In this document: positions 33,890 through 42,556 of the stretch, in pieces
Layout of the letters: each line of letters begins with the position of its first letter
How positions within the stretch are numbered: position 1 is the first letter of the stretch
Assembly: GCA_031384605.1 (NCBI GenBank)
Contig: JANNAT010000051.1
Location: forward strand, 31,606 to 95,605
Direction of reading: 5' to 3'
DNA: 64,000 bases
Origin: JANNAT01 sp031384605
GTDB lineage: Bacteria > Pseudomonadota > Alphaproteobacteria > Rhodobacterales > Rhodobacteraceae
Position numbers and translations under genes: made by a program
Notes under the pieces: generated by a model
Seen by the model: only the letters and a program-made list of their open reading frames with translations
What the model was told of the DNA's origin: nothing
Databases searched by the model: none

Positions 33890-34510
33890 TTGACCGTCAC
33901 AGCCTATGAATTGCTGCTTTACGCCGGGGGAATGGCGCTGCTGTGGGCCGTGCCGGGTCCGGTCTGGCTGGCCCTCACGGCGCGGGCGCTGACGGGGGGG
34001 TTTGCCAGCGCCTGGCCGCTGGCGATTGGTGTGGCGATTGGTGATGTGATTTGGCCACTGGCCGCGATTTTTGGTCTGACATGGATATTGTCGGTTTACG
34101 GCGATTTTCTGCTGATCCTGCGCTGGTTTGCCGCGTTAGTTTTCGTCGTGATGGGGGTTTTGCTGATCCGCAAACCTGCAGCAATGCCCACTGCCGATGG
34201 TCGTCTGACGCGGCCGGGCGCTTTGGCGGGGTTTTTGACGGGCGTTGCGGTGGTTATCGGCAACCCAAAAGCCATTCTATTCTATATGGGGGTGCTGCCG
34301 GGCTTCTTCGATCTTGGCCGTTTGCAAGCTATTGATATTGTGATTATTCTGATAATCTCGGGCCTTATTCCCATGATCGGGAACATCGGCCTTGCCTTGT
34401 TTCTCGATCGCGCCCGCAGGCTGCTGTCAAACCCCGAAAGCATCCGCCGGGTGAACCTGATTTCCGGCGTCTTGTTGATAGCCGTTGGTATCGCGATTGG
34501 GCTGACCTAA
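33890..34510 (+). CDS. LysE-family amino-acid exporter
   Basis: The 206-residue product has six hydrophobic segments and the LysE/RhtB pattern (ALLWAVPGPVWLALTARALT at about 15-34, then IGVAIGDVIWPLAAIFGL, GVAVVIGNPKAILFYMGVLP). The start is the TTG at 33890, one base after the recF stop, with GGAGA at 33880-33884; a longer frame from 33800 overlaps recF and is rejected. Substrate is unknown. The insertion of this gene between recF and gyrB is a local feature. Confidence 0.85.
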   Translation: MTVTAYELLLYAGGMALLWAVPGPVWLALTARALTGGFASAWPLAIGVAIGDVIWPLAAIFGLTWILSVYGDFLLILRWFAALVFVVMGVLLIRKPAAMPTADGRLTRPGALAGFLTGVAVVIGNPKAILFYMGVLPGFFDLGRLQAIDIVIILIISGLIPMIGNIGLALFLDRARRLLSNPESIRRVNLISGVLLIAVGIAIGLT

Positions 34511-34533
34511 CCGCTAAATCTTGTGTCCAAGGC

Positions 34534-34562
34534 GTGACAATCCCCCCCTGAACCGCTATAAG
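34534..34562 (+). promoter_or_regulatory. Sigma-70 type promoter for gyrB
   Basis: GTGACA (34534-34539) and TATAAG (34557-34562) are 17 bp apart and lie 30 bp upstream of the gyrB start. Both boxes match five of six consensus bases. The spacing supports a real housekeeping promoter independent of the upstream LysE gene. Confidence 0.6.
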
Positions 34563-34591
34563 TCGCGTGTAACTCAAGGGATGATTGACCC

Positions 34592-37042
34592 ATGGCCGAA
34601 GAAGCCAAAAAGACCGCCGCCTATGACGCCGATTCTATCAAAGTTCTCAAAGGCTTAGAGGCAGTTCGCAAGCGCCCCGGCATGTATATTGGTGACACCG
34701 ACGATGGGTCGGGTTTGCACCATATGGTCTACGAAGTTGTCGACAACGGCATTGACGAGGCGCTGGCCGGGCATGCAACTGCAGTGTCGGTAAAAATCCA
34801 TGCCGATGGCTCGGTTTCCGTGCGTGACAACGGGCGCGGCATTCCGGTGGATATCCACCAGGAAGAGGGCGTTTCTGCTGCCGAAGTTATCATGACCCAA
34901 CTGCACGCGGGCGGCAAATTCAACAACACCGACGATTCCGGCAATGCCTATAAGGTGTCGGGCGGGCTGCACGGGGTTGGGGTTTCGGTGGTAAATGCGC
35001 TGTCGGAATGGCTGGAATTGACGGTGTGGCGCAACGATACCGAATACCGCGCGCGGTTTGAACACGGCGATTGCGTCGTGCATGTCTATCCCGTTGGCCC
35101 CGCGCCGGGCATGAAGGGCACCGAAGTGCGGTTTTTGGCGGCGGCGAAAACCAACATTCCGGATGGCACGTTTTCGAACCTTGATTACAGTTTCAAAACC
35201 CTTGAACACCGCCTGCGCGAACTGGCATTTCTGAATTCCGGTGTGCGCATTATCATCGAAGATGAACGCCCTGCGGAACCGTTGCGGACCGAGTTGTATT
35301 ATGACGGCGGCGTTAAGGAATTCGTGAAATACCTTGATCGGTCAAAGACATCCGTGATGGCCGAGCCGATTTACATGATCGGTGAACGCAATGGTATCAC
35401 CGTTGAAGTGGCGATGTGGTGGAATGACAGCTATAACGAAATGGTGCTGCCGTTTACCAATAATATCCCGCAGCGCGATGGCGGCACGCATCTGGCGGGC
35501 TTTCGCGGTGCGCTGACCCGTACGATCAATTCCTATGCGCAAACGTCCGGGATCGCGAAACGTGAAAAGATCGACTTCACCGGCGATGATGCCCGCGAAG
35601 GGTTGACCTGCGTGTTGTCTATCAAAGCCCCTGATCCCAAGTTTTCCAGCCAGACCAAAGATAAATTGGTGTCGTCCGAAGTGCGCCCTGCCGTTGAAAA
35701 CATGGTCAACGAAAAGCTGTCGGAATGGTTCGAAGAAAATCCAGCGAATGCGCGCATTATTGTGGGTAAAATCATCGAAGCGGCCATGGCCCGCGAAGCC
35801 GCCCGCAAGGCGCGTGAACTGACCCGCCGCAAAACCGCTTTGGATGTAGCCAGTCTACCCGGCAAACTGGCCGATTGCCAAGAACGCGATCCGGCGAAAT
35901 CCGAGATTTTTCTGGTCGAGGGTGATTCCGCGGGTGGATCGGCGAAACAGGGTCGTTCACGCGCCAATCAGGCCGTGCTGCCCTTGCGCGGTAAGATCCT
36001 GAACGTCGAACGCGCCCGGTTTGACCGGATGCTGGGCAGTGCCGAAATTGGCACGCTGATCACCGCACTGGGCACTGGGATTGGCCGGGATGAGTTTAAT
36101 ATCAAGAAGTTACGCTACCACAAAGTGGTGATAATGACCGACGCCGATGTTGATGGCGCGCATATCCGCACGCTACTGCTGACGTTCTTTTTCCGCCAGA
36201 TGCCGCAGCTTATCGAAGGCGGCTACCTTTATATCGCCCAACCGCCGCTATACAAAGTGGCGCGCGGCAAGTCCGAGGTTTACCTGAAAGATCAGGCGGC
36301 GCTGGAAGATTATCTGGTGGAAATGGGCATCGAAGGCGCTGTGCTGAAGCTGACCGACGGGCAGGAAATTGCCGGCAACGATCTGGCCCGCGTGGTCGAA
36401 GCCGCCCGTTCCTTCCGCCGCGTGCTGGACGCGTTTCCCACCCATTATCCGCGCGGCATACTGGAACAGGCGGCCCTTGCGGGGGCGTTTGATCCGGGCC
36501 AGGCCGACGCCGATTTGCAAAACGTCGCCGATACGGTGGCCAAGCGGCTGAACATGATCGCACTGGAATACGAAAAAGGCTGGACGGGCCGCATCACCCA
36601 AGACCATGGCATCCGTCTGTCGCGCATCCTGCGCGGGGTTGAGGAATTGCGCACGCTTGACGGTGCCGTTCTGCGGTCGGGTGAGGCGCGGCGGCTATCA
36701 GCGATATCGCAGCAAAGCCGCAGCAACTATACCGATCCCGCCCGCATGTTGCGTAAAGACCGCGAACAGATGGTGCATGGGCCAATTGATTTGCTGAAAT
36801 CAATTCTCGCCGAGGGTGAAAAAGGCCTTTCTTTACAACGCTATAAAGGCTTGGGCGAAATGAACCCGGAACAGCTGTGGGAAACCACTTTGGACCCCGA
36901 AGCGCGCACTTTGTTGCAAGTTAAGATCGACGATCTGGCCGAGGCTGACGACATTTTCACCAAACTGATGGGCGATGTGGTGGAACCCCGGCGCGAATTT
37001 ATCCAGCAAAACGCGCTGAACGTCGAACATCTGGATATCTGA
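34592..37042 (+). CDS. gyrB: DNA gyrase subunit B
   Basis: GyrB is the ATPase subunit of gyrase. The 816-residue protein has the GHKL ATP site (VRKRPGMYIGDTDDGSG, YEVVDNGIDEALAGH, DNGRGIPVD), the transducer region, the TOPRIM motifs (FLVEGDSAGGSAKQGR and MTDADVDGAHIRTLLLTFF) and the C-terminal gyrase motif QRYKGLGEMNPEQLWETT. Length fits GyrB rather than ParE. It has its own promoter. Confidence 0.98.
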   Translation: MAEEAKKTAAYDADSIKVLKGLEAVRKRPGMYIGDTDDGSGLHHMVYEVVDNGIDEALAGHATAVSVKIHADGSVSVRDNGRGIPVDIHQEEGVSAAEVIMTQLHAGGKFNNTDDSGNAYKVSGGLHGVGVSVVNALSEWLELTVWRNDTEYRARFEHGDCVVHVYPVGPAPGMKGTEVRFLAAAKTNIPDGTFSNLDYSFKTLEHRLRELAFLNSGVRIIIEDERPAEPLRTELYYDGGVKEFVKYLDRSKTSVMAEPIYMIGERNGITVEVAMWWNDSYNEMVLPFTNNIPQRDGGTHLAGFRGALTRTINSYAQTSGIAKREKIDFTGDDAREGLTCVLSIKAPDPKFSSQTKDKLVSSEVRPAVENMVNEKLSEWFEENPANARIIVGKIIEAAMAREAARKARELTRRKTALDVASLPGKLADCQERDPAKSEIFLVEGDSAGGSAKQGRSRANQAVLPLRGKILNVERARFDRMLGSAEIGTLITALGTGIGRDEFNIKKLRYHKVVIMTDADVDGAHIRTLLLTFFFRQMPQLIEGGYLYIAQPPLYKVARGKSEVYLKDQAALEDYLVEMGIEGAVLKLTDGQEIAGNDLARVVEAARSFRRVLDAFPTHYPRGILEQAALAGAFDPGQADADLQNVADTVAKRLNMIALEYEKGWTGRITQDHGIRLSRILRGVEELRTLDGAVLRSGEARRLSAISQQSRSNYTDPARMLRKDREQMVHGPIDLLKSILAEGEKGLSLQRYKGLGEMNPEQLWETTLDPEARTLLQVKIDDLAEADDIFTKLMGDVVEPRREFIQQNALNVEHLDI

Positions 37043-37079
37043 TCCACGCAATCTGACATTATTTTCCAAGAGGTTCTTC

Positions 37080-38822
37080 ATGACGTTCAAACCCGCCAAA
37101 TGGCCCCGCGAGTTGCGCTCTCAGCATTGGTTTGGCGGCACCGGGCGGGATGCGATCTATCATCGCGGCTGGATGAAAAATCAAGGCCTGCCGCATGATC
37201 TGTTCGATGGCCGTCCGGTGATTGGCATTCTGAACACCTGGTCGGAACTGACGCCGTGCAACGCGCATCTCAATGATCTGGCCCAGCGGGTGAAACACGG
37301 GATTTATGAGGCGGGCGGCTTTCCTGTCGAAGTGCCGGTTTTCAGCGCATCGGAATCCGCCTTTCGCCCCACCGCAATGATGTTTCGCAATCTGGCGGCG
37401 ATGGCGGTGGAAGAGGCGATGCGCGGCCAGCCGATGGATGGCTGCGTGTTGCTGGTGGGCTGCGATAAAACCACGCCCAGCCTGCTGATGGCGGCGGCCA
37501 GCACCGATATTCCGTCGATTGTGGTCACCGGTGGGCCGATGCTGAACGGCTATTTCAAGAACGAACGTGTCGGGTCGGGCACCCATTTGTGGAAATTTTC
37601 CGAAGCTGTGAAGGCGGGCGAGATGACCGCCGCCGAATTTGCCGAGGCCGAGGCGTCGATGAGCCGCTCTCCGGGGTCGTGCAACACCATGGGCACCGCC
37701 AGCACAATGGCGTCGATGGCCGAGGCGTTGGGCATGGCCCTGTCGGGCAACGCTGCCATTCCTGCGGTAGACAGCCGCCGCCGCGTGATGGCGCAAATTA
37801 CTGGGCGGCGGATTGTGCAGATGGTGAAGGATGATCTGAAACCTTCGGATATTCTGAAAAAAGAGGCCTTCGAAAACGCCATCCGCACCAATGCGGCGAT
37901 AGGCGGGTCAACCAACGCGGTGATCCATTTGCTGGCCATCGCGGGCCGGGTTGGCATTGATCTGACCTTGGATGATTGGGATCGCTGCGGGCGCGATGTG
38001 CCGACGATTGTGAACCTGATGCCGTCGGGCAAATACCTGATGGAGGAATTTTTCTACGCCGGTGGTCTGCCTGTGGTAATCAAACGTCTGGGTGAGGCGG
38101 GCGTTTTGCACAAAGACGCCCTGACCGTTTCAGGCGATACGATGTGGGATCAGGTCAAAGACGTGGTGAACCACAACGAAGACGTGATTTTGCCCGCCGA
38201 CAAAGCCCTTGCGCAATCGGGTGGCGTGGTGGTGCTGAAGGGCAATCTGGCCCCCAAGGGTGCTGTGCTGAAACCGTCCGCTGCGACGGCGGCGCTGATG
38301 GTGCACCGGGGCCGCGCGGTGGTTTTTGAAGATATTGATGACTACAAAGCCCAGATCAATGATGAAGGTTTGGACATTGATGAGTCTTGCATCATGGTGT
38401 TGAAAAACTGTGGCCCCAAAGGGTATCCGGGCATGGCAGAGGTTGGCAATATGGGCCTGCCGCCCAAGGTTTTGCGCAAGGGCATCACCGATATGGTGCG
38501 GATTTCCGATGCGCGGATGTCGGGCACGGCTTATGGAACTGTCGTCTTGCACACCTCGCCCGAAGCGGCAGCCGGTGGGCCATTGGCAATTGTGCAGAAC
38601 GGTGATTTCATCGAATTAGACGTGCCGAACCGCCGTTTGCATCTTGATATCTCTGACGCCGAACTGGCCGCTCGTCTGGCAAAATGGGCGCCACGCACCG
38701 CCCCGCCTGAGTCTGGATACGCGTTCCTACATAACTCCCACGTAATGGGCGCAGACACCGGCGCCGATCTTGATTTCCTGCAAGGCTGCCGCGGCAATCC
38801 GGTGGGCAAGGACAGCCACTGA
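37080..38822 (+). CDS. IlvD/Edd-family sugar-acid dehydratase (L-arabonate type)
   Basis: The 580-residue protein belongs to the IlvD/Edd family of iron-sulfur dehydratases. It shows the cluster cysteines in LVGCDKTTPSLL and in RSPGSCNTMGTASTM, plus GNTWS-like NTWSELTPCN. Its start (WPRELRSQHWFGGTGRDAIY) and end (DTGADLDFLQGCRGNPVGKD) match L-arabonate dehydratase of rhizobia better than branched-chain IlvD. The adjacent sugar dehydrogenase gene (1-bp overlap) supports conversion of L-arabonate or D-galactonate to a 2-keto-3-deoxy acid. The exact substrate is not decided. AAGAGG precedes the ATG. Confidence 0.85.
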   Translation: MTFKPAKWPRELRSQHWFGGTGRDAIYHRGWMKNQGLPHDLFDGRPVIGILNTWSELTPCNAHLNDLAQRVKHGIYEAGGFPVEVPVFSASESAFRPTAMMFRNLAAMAVEEAMRGQPMDGCVLLVGCDKTTPSLLMAAASTDIPSIVVTGGPMLNGYFKNERVGSGTHLWKFSEAVKAGEMTAAEFAEAEASMSRSPGSCNTMGTASTMASMAEALGMALSGNAAIPAVDSRRRVMAQITGRRIVQMVKDDLKPSDILKKEAFENAIRTNAAIGGSTNAVIHLLAIAGRVGIDLTLDDWDRCGRDVPTIVNLMPSGKYLMEEFFYAGGLPVVIKRLGEAGVLHKDALTVSGDTMWDQVKDVVNHNEDVILPADKALAQSGGVVVLKGNLAPKGAVLKPSAATAALMVHRGRAVVFEDIDDYKAQINDEGLDIDESCIMVLKNCGPKGYPGMAEVGNMGLPPKVLRKGITDMVRISDARMSGTAYGTVVLHTSPEAAAGGPLAIVQNGDFIELDVPNRRLHLDISDAELAARLAKWAPRTAPPESGYAFLHNSHVMGADTGADLDFLQGCRGNPVGKDSH

Positions 38823-39739
38823 TGGCGACGCGCACCAAAATTGCCCTTGTCGGCATCGGTAAAATCGCGCGCGATCAACATATTCCGGCAATTGCGGGCA
38901 GCAGTGATTGGGAACTGGCCGCAACAGTTTCCAGATCTGGCACTGTGGATGGCATTGAAAGCTATACTGATTTTGCCACGATGCTGGCGCTTCGCCCCGA
39001 TATCACGGTGGTTTCGCTTTGCATGCCCCCCGTGCCACGCTTTGATTATGCAGAAGCTGCGTTGCGCGCGGGCCGTCATGTTATGCTAGAAAAACCCCCG
39101 GGTGCCACCTTGGCCGAGGTGCATGCACTAACCGACCTTGCCGCAAAAATGGGTGTCAGCCTTTATGCCACCTGGCACAGCCGGATGGCGCATGGCGTGG
39201 CCCCGGCCAAGGCATGGCTGGTGGATAAAACCGTCACGGCGGCGCATATCACCTGGCGTGAAGACGTGCGCAAATGGCATCCGGGGCAGGATTGGGTGTT
39301 TGAACCCGGCGGCATGGGGGTGTTTGATCCCGGCATCAACGCGCTGTCGATCCTGACCGCGATCTTACCCAGCCCCGTGCATCTGACGGCGGCCACCCTG
39401 ACCTATCCGGAAAATCGCCAAACCCCGATTGCTGCGGCGCTTACCTTTAGTGGCGACGTGACGGCTGATTTCGATTGGCGCCAAACCGGCCCGCAAACAT
39501 GGGATATTGGCATAGAAACCGATCAAGGCAGGCTTGATCTGCGCAGCGGCGGTTCGCGGTTAGAGATTGACGGAACACTGGCCACCGAAGGGCCAAACCG
39601 CGAATATCCGAACCTTTATGCGCGGATGGCTGATCTTATCCGCCAAGGCCAATCGGATGTAGACCTATCCCCGATGGTGCATGTCGCCGACGCGCTTACC
39701 TTGGGTCGCCGTGATGTAACCGAAGACTTTCATTTCTAA
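38822..39739 (+). CDS. Gfo/Idh/MocA sugar 1-dehydrogenase (L-arabinose/D-galactose type)
   Basis: The 305-residue protein has an N-terminal Rossmann motif (LVGIGKIARDQHIPAIAGSS at about 9-28), the family EKPP motif (VMLEKPPGATLAEVHALTDL) and the C-terminal domain with EDVRKWHPGQDWVFEPGGMG and FDPGINALSI. These strongly resemble NADP-dependent L-arabinose 1-dehydrogenase of Azospirillum and related galactose dehydrogenases. With the dehydratase it would start oxidative, non-phosphorylating pentose or galactose catabolism. Its stop overlaps the convergent enolase-superfamily gene by 4 bp. Confidence 0.85.
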   Translation: MATRTKIALVGIGKIARDQHIPAIAGSSDWELAATVSRSGTVDGIESYTDFATMLALRPDITVVSLCMPPVPRFDYAEAALRAGRHVMLEKPPGATLAEVHALTDLAAKMGVSLYATWHSRMAHGVAPAKAWLVDKTVTAAHITWREDVRKWHPGQDWVFEPGGMGVFDPGINALSILTAILPSPVHLTAATLTYPENRQTPIAAALTFSGDVTADFDWRQTGPQTWDIGIETDQGRLDLRSGGSRLEIDGTLATEGPNREYPNLYARMADLIRQGQSDVDLSPMVHVADALTLGRRDVTEDFHF

Positions 39740-40917
39740 ACCAAAGGCATCCGCCGCATCCGTCCCGGCGCGTTTGGATCGTGATATTTGTTCGGCAGAC
39801 CCCGCTCTTGCAACAACCGTGCGCAGAACGCGATGCGGTCATAATCCAACGTCACCCCCAAACCGGGGCCGGTGGGAAGGGCGATGTGGTTGTCTTTCGG
39901 CGCAAACGGCCCTTCTGCAATCACATCATGCGGCTGTTGGCGCAGCAGCGATTGGTTCGGCTCTCGGATATGCGGGTGCGCCGCGCAAGCGTGCAAATAG
40001 GCGGCGGTTTCTAAACCCGACCCGCCTGAATAGCACCAGAAATCAATGCCCACCCCTTGACAGGACGACACAAACCGCAGCATCGCCGAAAACCCACCAA
40101 GGCCCGCCACATCCGCCACAATTGCATCGGGGGCACCATAGGCGACTGCTTTGCCAATATCGGTATTATGCCCCGAAAACGGAATGGTGGTGCGCGTGCG
40201 CAGTTTGCGCATCGTGGTCCAATCGGGGGTTGGGTCTTCCCAGTTGCGAATGTCGGCCTCTTCAAACGCCGGGGCCAGATACAGGCAGGACGGCAGGCTG
40301 AATGCCTGATTGCTGTCGATCCGCAGCATTACATCGGGGCCAAGGGCGTCTCGCAATGCCTGCACCAGCAAGATGTTTTGCCGCAAATCGGGGTCGCTTA
40401 CTTTCCCTTCAAAATACGTCGTCCCATGATCACGCCTTAACCAAAGACAGTACTCGACCACATCTTGAACAGATGCCTCACCGCCTTTGCCATCTTGCGG
40501 CAACCGGTAAGAAAAATAATCGGTGAACGGAATTTTCGTGCGGTGAATGCCGCCCAGCAGATTTGCCACCGGCTGCCCCCACAGCTTGCCCCGCAAATCC
40601 CACAGCGCAATTTCGATGCCGCCCCAGGCAGACCGTGTGGCATAATCGGTGACGGAATGGTTTGCAGGCATCGACGGCAAAACCCGGCGTTCAAGGGCTG
40701 CCATGTCCAGCGGATCGCAGCCTACCAGAACCTCGGCCATGCGCGCGATGATCGGGGCTGCAGCATGGCTGGGCGCTTCGGCAATGCCAATGATCCCATC
40801 CGAAGTTTCAACCTCGACGATACATTTGGTAAAAGCGTCCAAAGCGCCATAAGACCACAGATAAGGGGCTTGCAGTGGTATCAAAACCGGCGTGGCGCGA
40901 ATGGCAGTGATTTTCAT
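39736..40917 (-). CDS. Enolase-superfamily (mandelate racemase/MLE-like) enzyme
   Basis: The 393-residue protein has the N-terminal capping domain and a C-terminal barrel. Metal-ligand candidates are Asp201 (RIDSNQAF), Glu227 (NWEDPTPDW) and Asn251/Asp253 (SGHNTDIG); a further Asp269 lies in IVADVAGLGG. The usual Lys-x-Lys on the second strand reads Glu170-Gly-Lys172, and at the end of the barrel, where a His usually sits, the sequence is CYSGGSGLETAA. It may act on a sugar acid, given the neighbouring sugar genes, but the substrate is unknown. It converges on the dehydrogenase gene and probably has its own promoter at 40918-41041. Confidence 0.8.
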   Translation of the reverse strand: MKITAIRATPVLIPLQAPYLWSYGALDAFTKCIVEVETSDGIIGIAEAPSHAAAPIIARMAEVLVGCDPLDMAALERRVLPSMPANHSVTDYATRSAWGGIEIALWDLRGKLWGQPVANLLGGIHRTKIPFTDYFSYRLPQDGKGGEASVQDVVEYCLWLRRDHGTTYFEGKVSDPDLRQNILLVQALRDALGPDVMLRIDSNQAFSLPSCLYLAPAFEEADIRNWEDPTPDWTTMRKLRTRTTIPFSGHNTDIGKAVAYGAPDAIVADVAGLGGFSAMLRFVSSCQGVGIDFWCYSGGSGLETAAYLHACAAHPHIREPNQSLLRQQPHDVIAEGPFAPKDNHIALPTGPGLGVTLDYDRIAFCARLLQERGLPNKYHDPNAPGRMRRMPLV

Positions 40918-41017
40918 TCCAAGACTTCACAGATTTGAAACAGCGTCACGCCAAAGATGACAGACGCAAATCACGCTGTCCGCGCTGTTTGCGACCTGTG
41001 ATCCGGCCCGCCTGCGA

Positions 41018-41032
41018 CATGATCAAATCATG
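41018..41032. promoter_or_regulatory. Palindromic operator candidate upstream of the enolase-superfamily gene
   Basis: CATGATCAAATCATG is a perfect 6-bp inverted repeat with a 3-bp spacer, about 100 bp upstream of the start at 40917. This layout is common for GntR-type regulators of sugar and sugar-acid catabolism. No regulator gene is in the window. Confidence 0.4.
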
Positions 41033-41041
41033 CAACCCAAA

Positions 41042-41485
41042 CTATAAACCAAAGGGTATTGATTGAACCCGCGAACTGGCGTTCAGCGACTTCATACAGA
41101 CCTCTTCCGCACCCTTTTCAGATTCGCACTCGTCCTGCCGGTTCACCAAAAGCCGCGACACGTCGGGGCAATTTACGGCTGGAATACTGAACACCACGAC
41201 GCGGGTTTTGTTCAGGGGCAATTCGCCAAATTCAAACACGAACAGCGACGACGCCAAACCTTCGGCATTGAACACCGCCACTTCAAACGACGCTTTGGTC
41301 AGCGCCACATCAGTGTTGTTCGTCGCCACAAAGGTCAGCTGACATCCGTCTGGCGCATCCACCGACGTGTTCAGTTCAAGTTCAAAGTTACCAGACTGGG
41401 CTTGCGCCACAGACGTGCAGCCCAAGGTTCCAGCAAGTGCAAGACCACAGGCCAGCAGATGGGAGAGACGATTTTCAATCAACAC
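41042..41485 (-). CDS. Exported protein of unknown function (147 residues)
   Basis: I do not recognise a family. A GTG start at 41485 is supported by AAAGGA nine bases upstream. The 147-residue product has a signal peptide (about 1-29, cleavage near AQA). A mature beta-rich domain follows (about 32-115), with GCQLTFVATNNTDVALTKAS and FEVAVFNAEGLA. The mature part has four cysteines, at CQL, CPD, CES and CMK, that could form disulfides. The Ig-like beta pattern suggests a small periplasmic domain. It lies next to other exported proteins and the T6SS locus. Possible roles such as an immunity or accessory protein are speculation. Confidence 0.75.
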   Translation of the reverse strand: MLIENRLSHLLACGLALAGTLGCTSVAQAQSGNFELELNTSVDAPDGCQLTFVATNNTDVALTKASFEVAVFNAEGLASSLFVFEFGELPLNKTRVVVFSIPAVNCPDVSRLLVNRQDECESEKGAEEVCMKSLNASSRVQSIPFGL

Positions 41486-41577
41486 CGCATTAATCCTTTT
41501 GCTGAATGGGCCAATTGCGCCCCCGCGCAGACAGTTGTCCGCAGCAGGGTGCCCCTGTCAACAGGAAGGAGGGTTGC

Positions 41578-41859
41578 TTATTGAAAGATACCGATCTGCC
41601 AAGGCATCTCTGTCAGTTTCTTGCTGCGGGCCGCACTGCGATCTGCCTTCAACGGCTTGGTACTGCTCGCCACCCGTTGATTGGTTTTGGCGTTTCCGCA
41701 TGGTGGCATAAAGATCGTTGCAAGATCGTCGCCACTTGCGCACCGCGCATCAACCAGCGTCAGACCGTTCGTGTTTGCATTTTCGTCCGACCCGGCCGCG
41801 AACGCGGTCGTTGCCAACAGGGCGAAAACGGGCACAAGGCCAATGTATTTGAACTGCAT
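41578..41859 (-). CDS. Small exported protein of unknown function (93 residues)
   Basis: The product has a clear signal peptide (about 1-21, MQFKYIGLVPVFALLATT then AFA). The short mature part has two cysteines and, beyond about residue 65, a basic tail with no fold that I recognise. The C-terminal third has a composition unlike the rest, so a frameshift near 41650-41700 that has changed the end of a longer protein is possible; the alternative frame there is also open. It diverges from the DUF1036 gene. Confidence 0.5.
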   Translation of the reverse strand: MQFKYIGLVPVFALLATTAFAAGSDENANTNGLTLVDARCASGDDLATIFMPPCGNAKTNQRVASSTKPLKADRSAARSKKLTEMPWQIGIFQ

Positions 41860-42007
41860 CGCTCAATCCCGAATTTGCCCAAAACCGTTGGGCGGTTATC
41901 CCCTACCATTTACAAATATACCACGAAATCTTTTGCAATCACAGGTCGACGACTTGCAGTATCCTAGGGCTCTTCCATCGTGGCTTTCAAGTCACTATAA
42001 TAGGCAA

Positions 42008-42442
42008 ATGGCCAGTTTCCGCCGACCCCTTCGCCAAGATGTTGCCTCTATTGCCGGGGGTTTGTGGCTTATTCTTGGCCTGACCACGCCGGCAGCAGCA
42101 GAGTTTGCCGTCTGCAATCAATCGTTTGATGTGGTAAATGTTGCGATTGGTCAGGACAAAAACGACCAATTCAGCACCGAGGGCTGGTGGACAATTGGTC
42201 CGAATCAATGCGCCAATGTGATCAAAGAAGAGCTGGTCAGCCGATACATCTATATCTACGTGCAAGATGTATTCGGCCAACCGATTATGACTGGCACAAC
42301 ACAAATGTGCATTGCGACGATCAAATTTCAGATCACCGGCAACACTGATTGTTGGAGCAGGGGCAAGATATCGGCTGGATTCATCGAAGTTGACACGAAA
42401 GAAACCCAACGCTGGACATTGTTTCTTGCCGCAGTTCAGTAA
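42008..42442 (+). CDS. DUF1036-family exported protein
   Basis: The frame is open further upstream, but the ATG at 42008 places the signal peptide at the start (about 1-33, ending AAA), so I choose it. The 144-residue product has the DUF1036 pattern: FAVCNQSFDVVNVAIGQDKN, then TEGWWTIGPNQCANVIKEEL and a tail with CIATIKFQI. In related bacteria such proteins are small exported domains of unknown function. It precedes the caspase-like gene by 114 bp in the same direction. Confidence 0.8.
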   Translation: MASFRRPLRQDVASIAGGLWLILGLTTPAAAEFAVCNQSFDVVNVAIGQDKNDQFSTEGWWTIGPNQCANVIKEELVSRYIYIYVQDVFGQPIMTGTTQMCIATIKFQITGNTDCWSRGKISAGFIEVDTKETQRWTLFLAAVQ

Positions 42443-42465
42443 GGCGATATCGCTACAGGTAACGC

Positions 42466-42494
42466 TGGTCAAAAAGCCAGAGGTGCGATATAAT
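42466..42494 (+). promoter_or_regulatory. Promoter candidate for the caspase-like gene
   Basis: A perfect TATAAT (42489-42494) lies 17 bp downstream of TGGTCA (42466-42471), which matches four of six -35 bases. It sits 63 bp before the start of the caspase-like gene. The -10 match is unusually good for this GC-rich genome. Confidence 0.45.
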
Positions 42495-42556
42495 ATAGGT
42501 GTAATGAAGGCTGTTGTATTTTTCGCCGATAAATAACCCCGTTCTCAAGGCCTTTT

